From contig CANGWP010000035.1 of the NCBI GenBank assembly GCA_947457605.1, positions 1 to 18,100 of the forward strand: a stretch of DNA of 18,100 bases. Reading direction: 5' to 3'. Each line of letters opens with the position of its first letter. Position 1 is the first letter of the stretch. This DNA comes from Bdellovibrionales bacterium (GTDB lineage Bacteria > Bdellovibrionota > UBA1018 > CAIMNF01). Of the stretch, positions 1-8,239 are shown piece by piece. The notes under the pieces were generated by a model. It saw nothing but the letters and a program-made list of their open reading frames with translations, made no database searches and had not been told where the DNA came from. The position numbers were made by a program, and so were the translations under genes.

Positions 1-50
1 AGCCGTTTTAGGTTAAGCTCTCTCCACCAAAGAAAGGCATGGATTCACAC

Positions 51-560
51 ATGAACAAGATCGCTACCTTCATTTTCATCGCTTGCAGCCTCATTCTGAA
101 CGCAGGGCTTGCCCGGGCCGGAGATTTCAAAGTCGGCGTAATTGACATGCAGAAGTGCATCCAGGCATCCGAGTCCGGCAAAAAGGCGAAATCAGAACTG
201 GAAGGCGCCTTCAATAAAAAGAAAAAAGAGCTTCAAGATCAGGAAGCTGCGCTGAAAAAGGCCCAGGAGGAATTCCAGAAGAAGCAGGCGGCTCTCAGTG
301 AGTCAGCTCGCAAGGAACAGCAGCAGAAGCTTCAGGAAAAATTCATGAAGTATCAGGAAAACCTCCAGCGCTCCCAAGCGGAGATTCAGAAAAAAGAGCA
401 GGAGATGAGCGAGCCGATCATCCGGAAAATTCGTGAAAAGGTGTCCGAGATCGCGAAGAAAAAGGAACTCAGCCTTGTGATCGAGAGCAATCCCCAGATT
501 GTGATGTATTTCGATGAAAAACTCGACATCACCGAAGAAGTCCTGAAGTCGCTGAATTAA
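51..560 (+). CDS. skp: Skp/OmpH-family periplasmic chaperone
   Basis: This encodes a 169-aa OmpH/Skp-like protein that would bind unfolded outer-membrane proteins in the periplasm. An N-terminal signal peptide (MNKIATFIFIACSLILNAG..., probable cleavage after ARA at residue 23) is followed by a beta segment with the family motif VGVIDMQKC. A long Lys/Glu/Gln-rich coiled coil covers roughly residues 40-125 and forms the tentacles. The C-terminal strand LSLVIESNPQIVMYFDEKLDIT is typical of the family. I prefer the ATG at 51 over the in-frame ATG at 39, because 51 begins the signal peptide directly and the purine stretch at 31-37 is too close to 39. It sits directly ahead of lpxD, the usual order in Gram-negative bacteria. 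Bases 1-50 contain no gene I can support. Family assignment is firm; function follows from the family. Confidence 0.92.
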   Translation: MNKIATFIFIACSLILNAGLARAGDFKVGVIDMQKCIQASESGKKAKSELEGAFNKKKKELQDQEAALKKAQEEFQKKQAALSESARKEQQQKLQEKFMKYQENLQRSQAEIQKKEQEMSEPIIRKIREKVSEIAKKKELSLVIESNPQIVMYFDEKLDITEEVLKSLN

Positions 561-589
561 CCCGCATTTTTTTGCGGTCGTTGCTACCT

Positions 590-1675
590 ATGTTTACGCT
601 CGATGAAGTTTTACTGTGGTCGGAAGGACGCGTGGCCAATTCCGGAGAAGGTGAATTGCCGGAATCGGGGCCAGTGGCCCGTTATCGGCAGGTCACCACA
701 TTGAAGGATGCGGGTCCGGAGGATGTGGCTTTCTTTTTCTCGAAGGATTATGAGGCTGAACTCAGGGGCACCCGGGCTGGCCTCATCATCACCGGTGATG
801 CATTTGTGGCGCCTCTTCGCGCATCCGGCCTTCCCCAATGGAAAACTTCAAGGTTTATTGCCTGCGCCGATCCGTATTCCGCGATGGCCAAGGTCACCCG
901 CGAGGTTTCAAAAAGCGCATCCACTCACGACCATCAGTCCGCACCAGCGGAATCACGGATTCATCCCAGTGCGATTCTTCATCCCTCCGCAAAGATCGGC
1001 TCGAGGGTTACGATTGGCGCCCATGTGGTGATCGAGGCCGGGGTGGAGATTTCGGATCGGGTCACGATCTATCCGAACGTGTTCTTGGGCCCGAATGCAA
1101 AGGTAGGATCCGATTCAGTTCTATTTCCAAACGTCGTGATCTACGAAAAGACCGTGATCGGGGAGCGTTGCCGGATTCATGCAGGTGCCGTGATCGGGGC
1201 CGATGGCTTCGGATATGCTCCGAAGGTGGACCCGGCCACCAAGCTCACCGTGGATCATCAAAAGATCTATCACCTCGGGCGCGTGGTGATTGGCAATGAT
1301 GTCGAAGTTGGCGCGAATTCCACCATTGATCGCGGAACATTGGGCGACACCCTGATTCATTCCAAGGTGAAGATCGACAATCAGGTTCAGGTCGGACACA
1401 ACGTGGAGCTTTGTGAGGGAGCAATCCTTTGCGGTTGTTCCGGTGTGGCCGGAAGTTCCACAGTCGGGAAGTTCTCCATTTTGGGTGCTCAGGCAGGACT
1501 TGGGAACAAGGTTAATCTTGGGGAGTACTCCATTCTTACCGCCTATACGGGTGTTGCAAAGGATTTCCCCCCGCACTCGGTATTGGCTGGAATGCCGGCT
1601 CGTCCCCAGTCAGAGCAGATGAGGATCCTTGCGATCCAACAAAAACTTTTGAAAGAACGAGGAAAGAAAAAATGA
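590..1675 (+). CDS. lpxD: UDP-3-O-acylglucosamine N-acyltransferase LpxD
   Basis: LpxD transfers a hydroxyacyl chain from acyl-ACP to the 2-amino group of UDP-3-O-acyl-glucosamine, the third step of lipid A synthesis, in the cytoplasm. The N-terminal ~110 residues form the uridine-binding domain (LPESGPVARYRQVTTL...). A left-handed beta-helix of hexapeptide repeats begins near IHPSAILHPSAKIG. The family signatures GADGFGYAP, VGANSTIDRGTL and QVQVGHNVEL are present; the His of QVGHNV (residue 270) matches the catalytic His. Length is 361 aa, slightly longer than the usual ~340. A TTG start at 572 would add six residues, but ATG 590 gives a normal LpxD N-terminus; neither has a clear Shine-Dalgarno sequence. 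A small CCGCA/TGCGG hairpin with a T6 loop (562-577) lies in the gap after skp. The stop overlaps fabZ by ATGA. Confidence 0.95.
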   Translation: MFTLDEVLLWSEGRVANSGEGELPESGPVARYRQVTTLKDAGPEDVAFFFSKDYEAELRGTRAGLIITGDAFVAPLRASGLPQWKTSRFIACADPYSAMAKVTREVSKSASTHDHQSAPAESRIHPSAILHPSAKIGSRVTIGAHVVIEAGVEISDRVTIYPNVFLGPNAKVGSDSVLFPNVVIYEKTVIGERCRIHAGAVIGADGFGYAPKVDPATKLTVDHQKIYHLGRVVIGNDVEVGANSTIDRGTLGDTLIHSKVKIDNQVQVGHNVELCEGAILCGCSGVAGSSTVGKFSILGAQAGLGNKVNLGEYSILTAYTGVAKDFPPHSVLAGMPARPQSEQMRILAIQQKLLKERGKKK

Positions 1676-2181
1676 GTGAGACAAAGAGTTACCGTTTGGA
1701 ACAGCGGGAGATTCAGGCCTTTTTGCCGCATCGATATCCATTCCTGATGGTAGATCGCATTCTGGAAATCACAGGGCCCGGCGCTCTCGACGATGACAGT
1801 CCCAAGACCAAAGTCGGAATCAAGGTGGTGGGCATCAAGAATGTGTCGGTGAACGAGCCTTATTTTACGGGACATTTCCCGAACATGCCGATCATGCCCG
1901 GTGTTCAAATCATTGAAGCGATGGCCCAGGTCGCAAGTTTCGCATTCTATCCGACCTATATGAAAAAAACCGCCGAAGAACGGGATGGCTTCCGCTGTTT
2001 TCTGGTCGGTGTGGATGGCGCGCGTTTCCGTGTGCCGGTAGTGCCGGGAGACACCATCCGTTTTGAAACGGAAGTGAGTCTTTGCAGGAGCACCATGTGG
2101 GCATTTGCTTGCAAGGCCTATGTCGAGGGCAAGCTCGTTGCTGAGGCCAATCTCATGGCCAATCTGGTTGTGAATTCATAA
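1672..2181 (+). CDS. fabZ: 3-hydroxyacyl-ACP dehydratase FabZ
   Basis: FabZ dehydrates 3-hydroxyacyl-ACP in type II fatty acid synthesis and draws on the same 3-hydroxyacyl-ACP pool that LpxA and LpxD use. The protein has the single hot-dog fold. The opening IQAFLPHRYPFLMVDRI is canonical. The active-site block NEPYFTGHFPNMPIMPGV has the catalytic His at residue 68, and IIEAMAQ has the catalytic Glu at 82. At 169 aa it is about 20 residues longer than many FabZ proteins, partly because of an acidic insertion (GALDDDSPKTK, residues 37-47) after the first strand. Its ATG at 1672 overlaps the lpxD stop as ATGA, which suggests translational coupling. The gene lies between lpxD and lpxA as in many proteobacteria. 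The assignment is secure. Confidence 0.96.
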   Translation: MSETKSYRLEQREIQAFLPHRYPFLMVDRILEITGPGALDDDSPKTKVGIKVVGIKNVSVNEPYFTGHFPNMPIMPGVQIIEAMAQVASFAFYPTYMKKTAEERDGFRCFLVGVDGARFRVPVVPGDTIRFETEVSLCRSTMWAFACKAYVEGKLVAEANLMANLVVNS

Positions 2182-2192
2182 AGGGGGCAGTT

Positions 2193-2972
2193 ATGGCGAG
2201 GATTCATCCAACGGCAATCATCCATCCCGGAGCGGAACTCCACTCGACAGTGGAAGTCGGCCCCTATTGCATCATCGGGCCAAACGTCAAGGTTGGAGAA
2301 GGAACCCGGTTTCTGAGTCATGTGGTAGTTGATGGGTGGACCACGATCGGAAGAAACAACGAATTCTTTCAATTCGGTTCGATCGGTGCGATCCCTCAGG
2401 ATCTTAAATACAAAGGTGAGCGCACTGAGCTCATCATCGGGGATCACAATGTCTTTCGGGAAAGTGTGACGCTGAACCTTGGAACAAGCCAGGGGATCGG
2501 AAAGACCGAGGTCGGTAACCACAATCTTCTCATGGCATATGTTCACCTTGGACACGATGTGGTGATCGGAAATCATGCGATCATTGCAAACTCCGCGAAT
2601 CTTGCAGGCCATGTGACCGTAGAGGACTATGCAAATGTGGGCGGAATGACCGGAATCATTCAGTTCATTCGGATTGGAGCCTATTCCTACATTGGCGGAT
2701 GTTCGGTGATCGACCGGGATGTGACACCATTCACTGTTGTTGTGGGGGCGCGTCCTGTTGAACTGAAAGGGGCCAATATCATCGGGCTCAGGCGCAGGGG
2801 CTTCAAGAACGAAACCATCTCTGCCATCAATGAGTCACTTAAGCTTTGGAAGCGTCCCGACGTGATGAAGGAGCAATGCCTCCTTGAGATCGAAAGTCAA
2901 TTTGGTGAAATTCCCGAAATCCAGCGTTTGGTCCAATTCATCCGGAAGAGTGAGAGTGGTTGCGTGAAATGA
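2193..2972 (+). CDS. lpxA: Acyl-ACP--UDP-N-acetylglucosamine O-acyltransferase LpxA
   Basis: LpxA makes the first committed lipid A precursor by acylating the 3-OH of UDP-GlcNAc. The 259-aa length is typical. The N-terminal two-thirds are hexapeptide repeats forming a left-handed beta-helix (IHPTAIIHPGAEL, VGPYCIIGPNVKVG). The motif AYVHLGHDVVIGN carries His118 and His121; His121 matches the catalytic His of Escherichia coli LpxA. The C-terminal helical domain follows the signature NIIGLRRRGF. Two small departures from the E. coli protein can be seen: GAY replaces the conserved GAH near residue 164, and the loop before NIIGL is one residue longer (GARPVELKGAN). The Gly that forms the acyl-chain ruler in E. 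coli appears conserved (VVVGAR), which would fit a long acyl chain, but this is inference. A strong G-rich ribosome-binding site (AAAGGGGG, 2180-2187) precedes ATG 2193. The stop overlaps the next gene by ATGA. Confidence 0.95.
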   Translation: MARIHPTAIIHPGAELHSTVEVGPYCIIGPNVKVGEGTRFLSHVVVDGWTTIGRNNEFFQFGSIGAIPQDLKYKGERTELIIGDHNVFRESVTLNLGTSQGIGKTEVGNHNLLMAYVHLGHDVVIGNHAIIANSANLAGHVTVEDYANVGGMTGIIQFIRIGAYSYIGGCSVIDRDVTPFTVVVGARPVELKGANIIGLRRRGFKNETISAINESLKLWKRPDVMKEQCLLEIESQFGEIPEIQRLVQFIRKSESGCVK

Positions 2973-5053
2973 GGATCTTTGTTTCTGCCGCGGAAATTTC
3001 GTCCGATATCCAGGCAGAGCAGATCATTCGTTCCCTTCAGGCGCTTCATTCCGATCGGAAACTGGAAATTTATGGAATCGGTGGACCCCGCCTTCGAGGG
3101 CTTCCCGGTTTCAGAGCCATCGAGCACGCAGAATCCATGCGAGCCATGGGATTTGTCGAGGTATTTTCGAAATTCCTTTTCTTAAGGCGCACATTGAATC
3201 GTGTCGTGGCGGAACTCGACAGCAATCCGCCGGACGTCATTTTAACGGTGGATTATCCGGATTTCCATTTCATCCTCATGAAAAAACTGCAATCTCGGCC
3301 ATGGTTCCGGGGCGCGATTCGGATTTGCGGGATTCCTCCAAAGGTGTGGGTCTGGAGGTCGGGACGGGTTGAAAAAATTCGTAGGTTTTATCACGGGGTA
3401 TGGGTGATCTTTCCATTTGAGAAGAGCTTTTATCAGGATCGAGGCATCCCGGTCATTTATGAGGGAAATCCACTCATTTCGAGCCTTTTGAAAAAAGCGG
3501 TTCCGAAGGAGCCGCTTTCGAGCGGTGATGAAATCCGAGTTGCGGTTCTGCCGGGGAGCCGGGACGGGGAATTGAAATTGCATTTGCCCTTGGTGGGGCC
3601 AGCCCTGCACGAGCTATCCCAGATCTCCGGCAAGCAGATCCATGCGGAAGTGCCCATCCCTGAGGGGATCGATGAGGGTGTTTTCAGTCGGGAACTTATT
3701 TCGACGGATCGGGTTCACTATCGTCTCATTTCAGGAGGGTCTGCAGAAGTTTTGTCCCGGAACTCCATTGGTCTGATCAAGTCGGGCACATCGACTCTTG
3801 AGGCTGCGGTGTTGGGTTGTGTTCCCGTGATCTTTTATCGAATGAATCCGTTCAGTGAGTGGATCTTTAAGCGTTTTGTAAAATACGCGGGGCCAGTGGG
3901 GCTACCGAATATTCTTCTTGGAATCAAACACCGGGCTCGGTCCGTTTTCCCCGAGCTTCTCGGGGCGGAGGCGAAACCGGATTTGCTTGCGACCGCACTT
4001 CACCGTTTGATCGAAGACCCGGATTATCGGAATGAACTTTCCAGAAAGGGTGAGTTTCTGAAGGACTCCCTGGTTCCTCATTCTGATGTTTCCGCGCGGA
4101 TTGCCCGGGGGATCTCCGAGTGGATTTCGAATCCGCCTCTTCCCTCGGGGATGAGGTCAAGGTCGCTTGGGATAGCGATGATCTCCTTTTTTTGGTCTTT
4201 CCTGAATCGGTCTCGGCGATGGATCCGGATGCTCTTTGGGGTTCAAGCTTCCGCCCTTCCCGTTCGATCCATCTTGGTGGGTAATCTTCAAGCCGGAGGT
4301 GCCGGCAAGACCCCTGTGGTCATCGAACTTGCCAGGATTGCAATGGCGCGTGGCTATCAGGTTGGAGTTTTGTCGCGAGGTTATGGCAGACGGAATTCCG
4401 GTAGCCTTCGGTGTGTTGAGCTTGGGGATGATGTCCGGGATGTGGGGGATGAACCGGCTGAAATCAAGGCGGCTCTTCCGGGTGTCACAGTGGTGTTGTC
4501 CGGGGATCGAAGGAAAGGCGCGCAGGAGCTTGTGCGGCGGGGAGTGGATTTCATTGTTGCCGACGATGGGTATCAAAATCTGAAATTCAAGACCGATCGA
4601 ACCGTACTTCTCGTTACGGATGCCGCGCGGGATGAGATTCCCTATCGGGATTTTGATGGGGAAGTCTTGATGGCGGATCTTCTGGTTCAGACAAAAGGTC
4701 TCCCTATCCTCCGCTTTCCTTACGCAAAGAAGCTTGAGTGGCGCATTTCTTCGATTCCAGAGCACCCCCTGTGGCTTTGGACTGCGATCGGGGATCCCCA
4801 AGACTTGCTCGCGTTCTATGAGAAAAATGGACTTAGATTCAAGAAGGTTTTTACCGCAAGGGATCATGCCTTTCCGGACCCGGATATGATTCGAAGACTC
4901 ATTGAGGCCGCGGAAGCGGATGGCGCAAGACTTGCGATTACTCCGAAAGATAGCACAAAAATCGACCCAAGGCTCAGGGAGCGATGCTTTGTTTTGAGAA
5001 GAGAGTTGGTGGGGGGATCGGTCTTTGAGAGTCTTTTTGAAGGTTTACAATGA
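2969..5053 (+). CDS. LpxB-LpxK fusion: lipid-A-disaccharide synthase plus tetraacyldisaccharide 4'-kinase
   Basis: This single 694-residue reading frame carries two consecutive lipid A enzymes. Residues 1 to ~385 are LpxB (GT19): GIGGPRLR (37-43), AMGFVEV, VDYPDFHF, VWVWRSGRVEKI (126-137), FPFEKSFY, LPGSRDGEL and SGTSTLEAA (272-280). Residues ~395-694 are LpxK: a hydrophobic N-terminal helix (SLGIAMISFFWSF), Walker A VGNLQAGGAGKTP (437-449), LSRGYGR, VGDEP, ADDGYQN and DHAFPD. The lengths match one LpxB plus one LpxK, so both halves look complete. Met395 (ATG 4151) sits exactly at the junction and is in frame, with no stop between. I chose ATG 2969, which overlaps the lpxA stop as ATGA, over the TTG at 2960. 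The LpxB half is divergent at the N-terminus (AEISSD replaces GExSGD) and has GNPL for GHPL. The product of LpxB is the substrate of LpxK. Confidence 0.92.
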   Translation: MRIFVSAAEISSDIQAEQIIRSLQALHSDRKLEIYGIGGPRLRGLPGFRAIEHAESMRAMGFVEVFSKFLFLRRTLNRVVAELDSNPPDVILTVDYPDFHFILMKKLQSRPWFRGAIRICGIPPKVWVWRSGRVEKIRRFYHGVWVIFPFEKSFYQDRGIPVIYEGNPLISSLLKKAVPKEPLSSGDEIRVAVLPGSRDGELKLHLPLVGPALHELSQISGKQIHAEVPIPEGIDEGVFSRELISTDRVHYRLISGGSAEVLSRNSIGLIKSGTSTLEAAVLGCVPVIFYRMNPFSEWIFKRFVKYAGPVGLPNILLGIKHRARSVFPELLGAEAKPDLLATALHRLIEDPDYRNELSRKGEFLKDSLVPHSDVSARIARGISEWISNPPLPSGMRSRSLGIAMISFFWSFLNRSRRWIRMLFGVQASALPVRSILVGNLQAGGAGKTPVVIELARIAMARGYQVGVLSRGYGRRNSGSLRCVELGDDVRDVGDEPAEIKAALPGVTVVLSGDRRKGAQELVRRGVDFIVADDGYQNLKFKTDRTVLLVTDAARDEIPYRDFDGEVLMADLLVQTKGLPILRFPYAKKLEWRISSIPEHPLWLWTAIGDPQDLLAFYEKNGLRFKKVFTARDHAFPDPDMIRRLIEAAEADGARLAITPKDSTKIDPRLRERCFVLRRELVGGSVFESLFEGLQ

Positions 5054-5073
5054 GGTACCGAAAGCCTTAGTCT
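5044..5073 (+). promoter_or_regulatory. Candidate promoter of the DUF3108 gene
   Basis: A -35-like TTTACA (5044-5049) and a -10-like TAGTCT (5068-5073) are separated by 18 bases, and the -10 ends 7 bases before ATG 5081. If used, the transcript would begin at or next to the start codon. The site overlaps the end of the lpxB-lpxK gene, so it would add an internal start within the operon. It was found by eye only; it is supported mainly by the same layout before glyS, the DUF962 gene and alaS. Confidence 0.4.
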
Positions 5074-5080
5074 GTCAGGG

Positions 5081-6061
5081 ATGAAGCTCAACTTGATTCC
5101 ACACCGTTTTTGGATGCTTTTTGCGTATGCCTTTTTGGTGGCATGTTCTTCTTCAAGTCTTAGAAAGTTCGATGATGGGGATATTGGAAAAGAGATCTCT
5201 ACAGATGTGGCGAAGCAATTTGAAATCAAGGAGATCAGGGCGCAACTTGCGACTCCATCTCCGACTCCGGCAGCTTCGGTTGTAAAGGAAAAACCCAAAA
5301 CCAAAAAGAAGACGAAAGCAAATGCGGAGCCAGCGCAGAGGGTTCAGGTGGTCCGTCGCTCGGATCCGATGCCCTTTGATGTGGGTGAACGCTTAAGTTA
5401 CGACCTTCGATACATTGGGGTTACAGCGGCAACGTTTCAGACCGAGGTTCTTCCGTTGAAGCAGATTGGTGACCGCAGGGTATATCCGCTGCGTGCAAAA
5501 GCAAAAACGCTGAGTCTCTTTGAGTTGGTTTATCGCGTGGATGACACCATTGAGTCTTTTTGGGATTTCGATGGACTCTACTCTCATCGCTATACGATGG
5601 ACCTCGATGAGTCAAAGCAAACCCGGAAGGTGATCGAGCTCTACGACTATGACAAGAATCAAAGCCTTTATTGGAACCGTGTGGACCATGTGGAGAAGGG
5701 CTTCAAAGAACAAAAAGAAAATTACACCATCAAGCCGCTTTCCCAGGACCCGCTCTCTTCACTGTTTTTTTTGAGAGTGGCGCCTCTTCCGACAGCCGCG
5801 GGCTCGGAGTATCGAATGCCGGTGATCATGGATGGAAAGCCATGGGAGAGCGTGATTCGATATCTTCGAACTGAAACCATTTACGCAGGCGGAAAGAATC
5901 GCGAGGCCAGAGTCTACCATTTGGAGAACTACGAAATGGGTGAGCTGAAGAATCGGGACAACACCATCTGGCTTTCTACCGACGAGCATAGATATTTGCT
6001 TCGCGTGGAGACCAAGGTCAAGGTCGGCTCTTTTGCCGTCGCACTCGACAAAATTTTATGA
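5081..6061 (+). CDS. DUF3108 lipoprotein
   Basis: This is a 326-aa exported lipoprotein with a DUF3108 domain. The N-terminus has a charged start, a hydrophobic core and a lipobox FLVAC with Cys22, followed by a Ser-rich linker, so it should be anchored in a membrane facing the periplasm. Residues ~40-95 are low-complexity, Lys/Pro/Thr-rich (KPKTKKKTKANAE). The DUF3108 region runs from about residue 100 (FDVGERLSYDLRYIGVTAAT) to the end (LLRVETKVKVGSFAVALDKIL), rich in beta strands. Members of this family are often found beside envelope genes, and here it sits between lipid A and core glycosyltransferase genes; its biochemical role is unknown. No useful ribosome-binding site precedes the ATG (AGGG touches it), but a promoter-like site ends 7 bases upstream. 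The stop overlaps the next gene by ATGA. Confidence 0.85.
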   Translation: MKLNLIPHRFWMLFAYAFLVACSSSSLRKFDDGDIGKEISTDVAKQFEIKEIRAQLATPSPTPAASVVKEKPKTKKKTKANAEPAQRVQVVRRSDPMPFDVGERLSYDLRYIGVTAATFQTEVLPLKQIGDRRVYPLRAKAKTLSLFELVYRVDDTIESFWDFDGLYSHRYTMDLDESKQTRKVIELYDYDKNQSLYWNRVDHVEKGFKEQKENYTIKPLSQDPLSSLFFLRVAPLPTAAGSEYRMPVIMDGKPWESVIRYLRTETIYAGGKNREARVYHLENYEMGELKNRDNTIWLSTDEHRYLLRVETKVKVGSFAVALDKIL

Positions 6062-7101
6062 GTCGGATTCTGGTACGAGCGCCGAACTGGATCGGGGATC
6101 AAATCCTTGCCTATCCATTTTTCCAACACCTGCGCGCAAAGTATCCGGACTCCTGGATTACGGTGGTTTGCACGGAGTGGGTGAAAGACATTCAATTCAA
6201 GGGTCTGATTGACGAGGTGCGGATTCTGCCGAGGACCCGTGCCGAGTCCTTTCTGGCTGCCGCTCGGAATCTGTTGAGATTTTCCTCTGAAGTTAAAAGT
6301 GCGGGTCCCTGGGATCTGGGAATCACTCTGCCGAATTCATTTGGATCAGCACTTTTTTTGAAACTCGCCGGGGCCGTGCGGAGACGCGGTTACGCTGCTG
6401 ACGGTCGAAGTTTCTTGTTGAATGAGGTGATTCCTTTTGTAAGGACATCTGATTTTCACCGATCAAAAGTCTACTTGAATCTCTTGTCTCCCGAAGGTCT
6501 GCCGGCATTTGGGGCTGATGAATATTGGACCAAGGGCCCGGAGTGCGATTTCGATCCTTACCTCCACTGGCCGGAAAGTGAGCCGATTGAACCTCCTTTT
6601 GAGCCGTATTTTGTCGTGGCGCCGGGATCAAACGCGGAATCGAGACGCTGGAGCATCAATCATTTTCAGACCTTCATCGAGATGATGGTTGCGCGGTATC
6701 AGATGAAGGCTGTGGTAGTCGGAGGGCGTGCCGAGAAGAAGTTGGCCAAGGAGTTGATTCGTCGCGGAGTGAGCATCGAGGACTACACGGCGCGAGGATG
6801 GGTGGCCGCCCACTGGAAGTTGTTCCGCGGGGCAAGTTTCACCCTTTGCAACGACTCAGGCCTTGCCCACGTGGCGGCACTTTGTGGGAGCCGTGTCCAA
6901 ATTGTTTGGGGAGCCGGGGATCCCGCGCGAACCCTGCCGATTGGTCCGGGCGTTGTCCATATGAAAAACAATCCGGTTTCCTGTTGGCCATGTGAAAGAA
7001 ATCAGTGCCGTTTTCAGGATTCGCGTTTGAATCAGTGTTTGCAGGGAATCACCGGAGAGGTGCTTTTCGAGGAGGTGGAAAATGGGTTCCTCATGGGGTG
7101 A
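6058..7101 (+). CDS. waaF: GT9 glycosyltransferase, lipopolysaccharide heptosyltransferase II-like (WaaF)
   Basis: This 347-aa protein belongs to glycosyltransferase family 9, which adds heptose from ADP-heptose to the LPS inner core at the cytoplasmic face of the inner membrane. The N-terminus ILVRAPNWIGDQILAYPFF is the WaaF signature (RxPNWIGD). LPNSFGSALFLKLAGAVRRRGYAADGRSFLLN is the acceptor-side block, PGSNAESRRWS is the nucleotide-binding turn, and LCNDSGLAHVAALCG is the conserved donor-site motif, followed by the usual D-P-x-x-T-x-P-x-G run. A Cys cluster near the C-terminus (CWPCERNQCRF...NQCL) is also common in the family. It starts with an ATGA overlap to the DUF3108 gene and ends 20 bases inside the next gene. 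Assignment to GT9 is firm; the exact acceptor and sugar are inferred. Confidence 0.88.
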   Translation: MSRILVRAPNWIGDQILAYPFFQHLRAKYPDSWITVVCTEWVKDIQFKGLIDEVRILPRTRAESFLAAARNLLRFSSEVKSAGPWDLGITLPNSFGSALFLKLAGAVRRRGYAADGRSFLLNEVIPFVRTSDFHRSKVYLNLLSPEGLPAFGADEYWTKGPECDFDPYLHWPESEPIEPPFEPYFVVAPGSNAESRRWSINHFQTFIEMMVARYQMKAVVVGGRAEKKLAKELIRRGVSIEDYTARGWVAAHWKLFRGASFTLCNDSGLAHVAALCGSRVQIVWGAGDPARTLPIGPGVVHMKNNPVSCWPCERNQCRFQDSRLNQCLQGITGEVLFEEVENGFLMG

Positions 7102-8239
7102 GCTGCCGACGGTCCTGTTTTTGTTTTTGACTTCCGATTTTGGAGATGATGAGCAACTTGCTGTCGAGGATGTATTCGAATTGCATGCCCGTGAGATGCG
7201 ATGGCGTGCGATCTGCATCGGGAATTCCGAGATTCATCAGAGGCTTCAGCTTTTGCATCGGGAGAGTGTGATCGCTCTTCCGGCTCCCCCCGCCCGAAAC
7301 TTCGATCGGAGTTTTCGTGATTTGTTGGCAAAAGAGATTTCAAGCGGTGTTGGATTGATCCATTGTTATGGCGCAGATCATCTCGGCAGTATCCTGCCTT
7401 GGCTCTGGAAGTATCCGCAGGTCCCGGTTGTGGTGAGCGAGGGGCCGAAAGTAAAAAAGCGTCTACGCCACTTCTTTCAAAGCCTGTTTTATTCGCGCAT
7501 TGACGCGATTCTGGTTCCATCTTCCACGCTAAAAAAGCGCGTTGCGAGCATGCGGCCGATTCTGGCCAATCGCATCCGGGTAGTGCATCCCGGCCTTGAT
7601 TTCAATATCTTTAACCCTGACCATTTTGACTTCAAGATCCTGCGGGCGAAATGGGGCATTGACCCGTACATTTACATCGTCGGAATGATCGCATCCCGTG
7701 AGTACACCAAAGCTCAGGCCGCGTTCATCAAGGCGGCCGCCTCATTTCTTCGAAACGAGGAGCTCGCCTCCCGTACCAAGTTCGTGATCGTGGGTTTCGA
7801 GCATGAGGGCAATGAGGATCTCATTGATCTGATCAATCAGTTTCAGCTCCAGGATCAGATCATTCTTGCACCCGCTGAAGAATCGATTCCAAAAGTCTTG
7901 GGCTCACTTGATGTGTACGTCCTCCCTTCCAGCAAGGCGATGTTCGGGCTCCAGGCCATTGAGTCCCTTGCCATGGGAACGCCCATCATTTGCGCGGCCG
8001 GGCCTGACTCAAATGAGTGGACCGGAAACTCCCAAGGTGGCCTTGTGATGCGTTCGGGGGATTCGTTTGATCTCCAAAGGAAGCTCCGGATGATGCTTGA
8101 TGACCCCGAAGAGTTGAAGACCATGGGTCAACGGTCAGTGCAATTTGCGAGAGAAAACTATGACCGGAATCGCCGAACCGAGCGAATGTACGAGATTTAC
8201 GAGCGGGCCTGCCGGCGGAGGGCCGATCTGGCGAATTAA
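7082..8239 (+). CDS. GT4-family glycosyltransferase (GT-B fold), probably LPS core
   Basis: This is a 385-aa GT-B glycosyltransferase. The N-terminal domain (to about residue 180) ends with RIRVVHPGLDFNIFNP, a typical GT4 hinge motif. The C-terminal donor domain contains FVIVGFEHEG, IILAPAEESIPKVLGSLDVYVLPSS and FGLQAIESLAMGTPIICA. In most GT4 enzymes a Glu stands seven residues before the Glu of this block (EX7E); here the first position is Ala (KAMFGLQAIE), so the motif is incomplete. The start at 7082 is decided by a strong Shine-Dalgarno sequence, GGAGGTGG (7071-7078). The gene overlaps the GT9 gene by 20 bases, implying coupled translation. It is the last gene before a terminator. Probable role: adding a sugar to the LPS core; donor and acceptor cannot be read from sequence. 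Confidence 0.82.
   Translation: MGSSWGELPTVLFLFLTSDFGDDEQLAVEDVFELHAREMRWRAICIGNSEIHQRLQLLHRESVIALPAPPARNFDRSFRDLLAKEISSGVGLIHCYGADHLGSILPWLWKYPQVPVVVSEGPKVKKRLRHFFQSLFYSRIDAILVPSSTLKKRVASMRPILANRIRVVHPGLDFNIFNPDHFDFKILRAKWGIDPYIYIVGMIASREYTKAQAAFIKAAASFLRNEELASRTKFVIVGFEHEGNEDLIDLINQFQLQDQIILAPAEESIPKVLGSLDVYVLPSSKAMFGLQAIESLAMGTPIICAAGPDSNEWTGNSQGGLVMRSGDSFDLQRKLRMMLDDPEELKTMGQRSVQFARENYDRNRRTERMYEIYERACRRRADLAN

Noticed and set aside
3..11. Possible last codons (Pro-Phe-stop) of an upstream bamA-like gene
   Set aside because: bamA often precedes skp and ends in an aromatic residue, but two codons cannot support a call.
4151..5053. Separate lpxK gene starting at ATG 4151
   Set aside because: There is no stop codon between the LpxB and LpxK parts and no well-spaced ribosome-binding site (GGGG touches the ATG), so one fused gene is the simpler reading; internal initiation remains possible.
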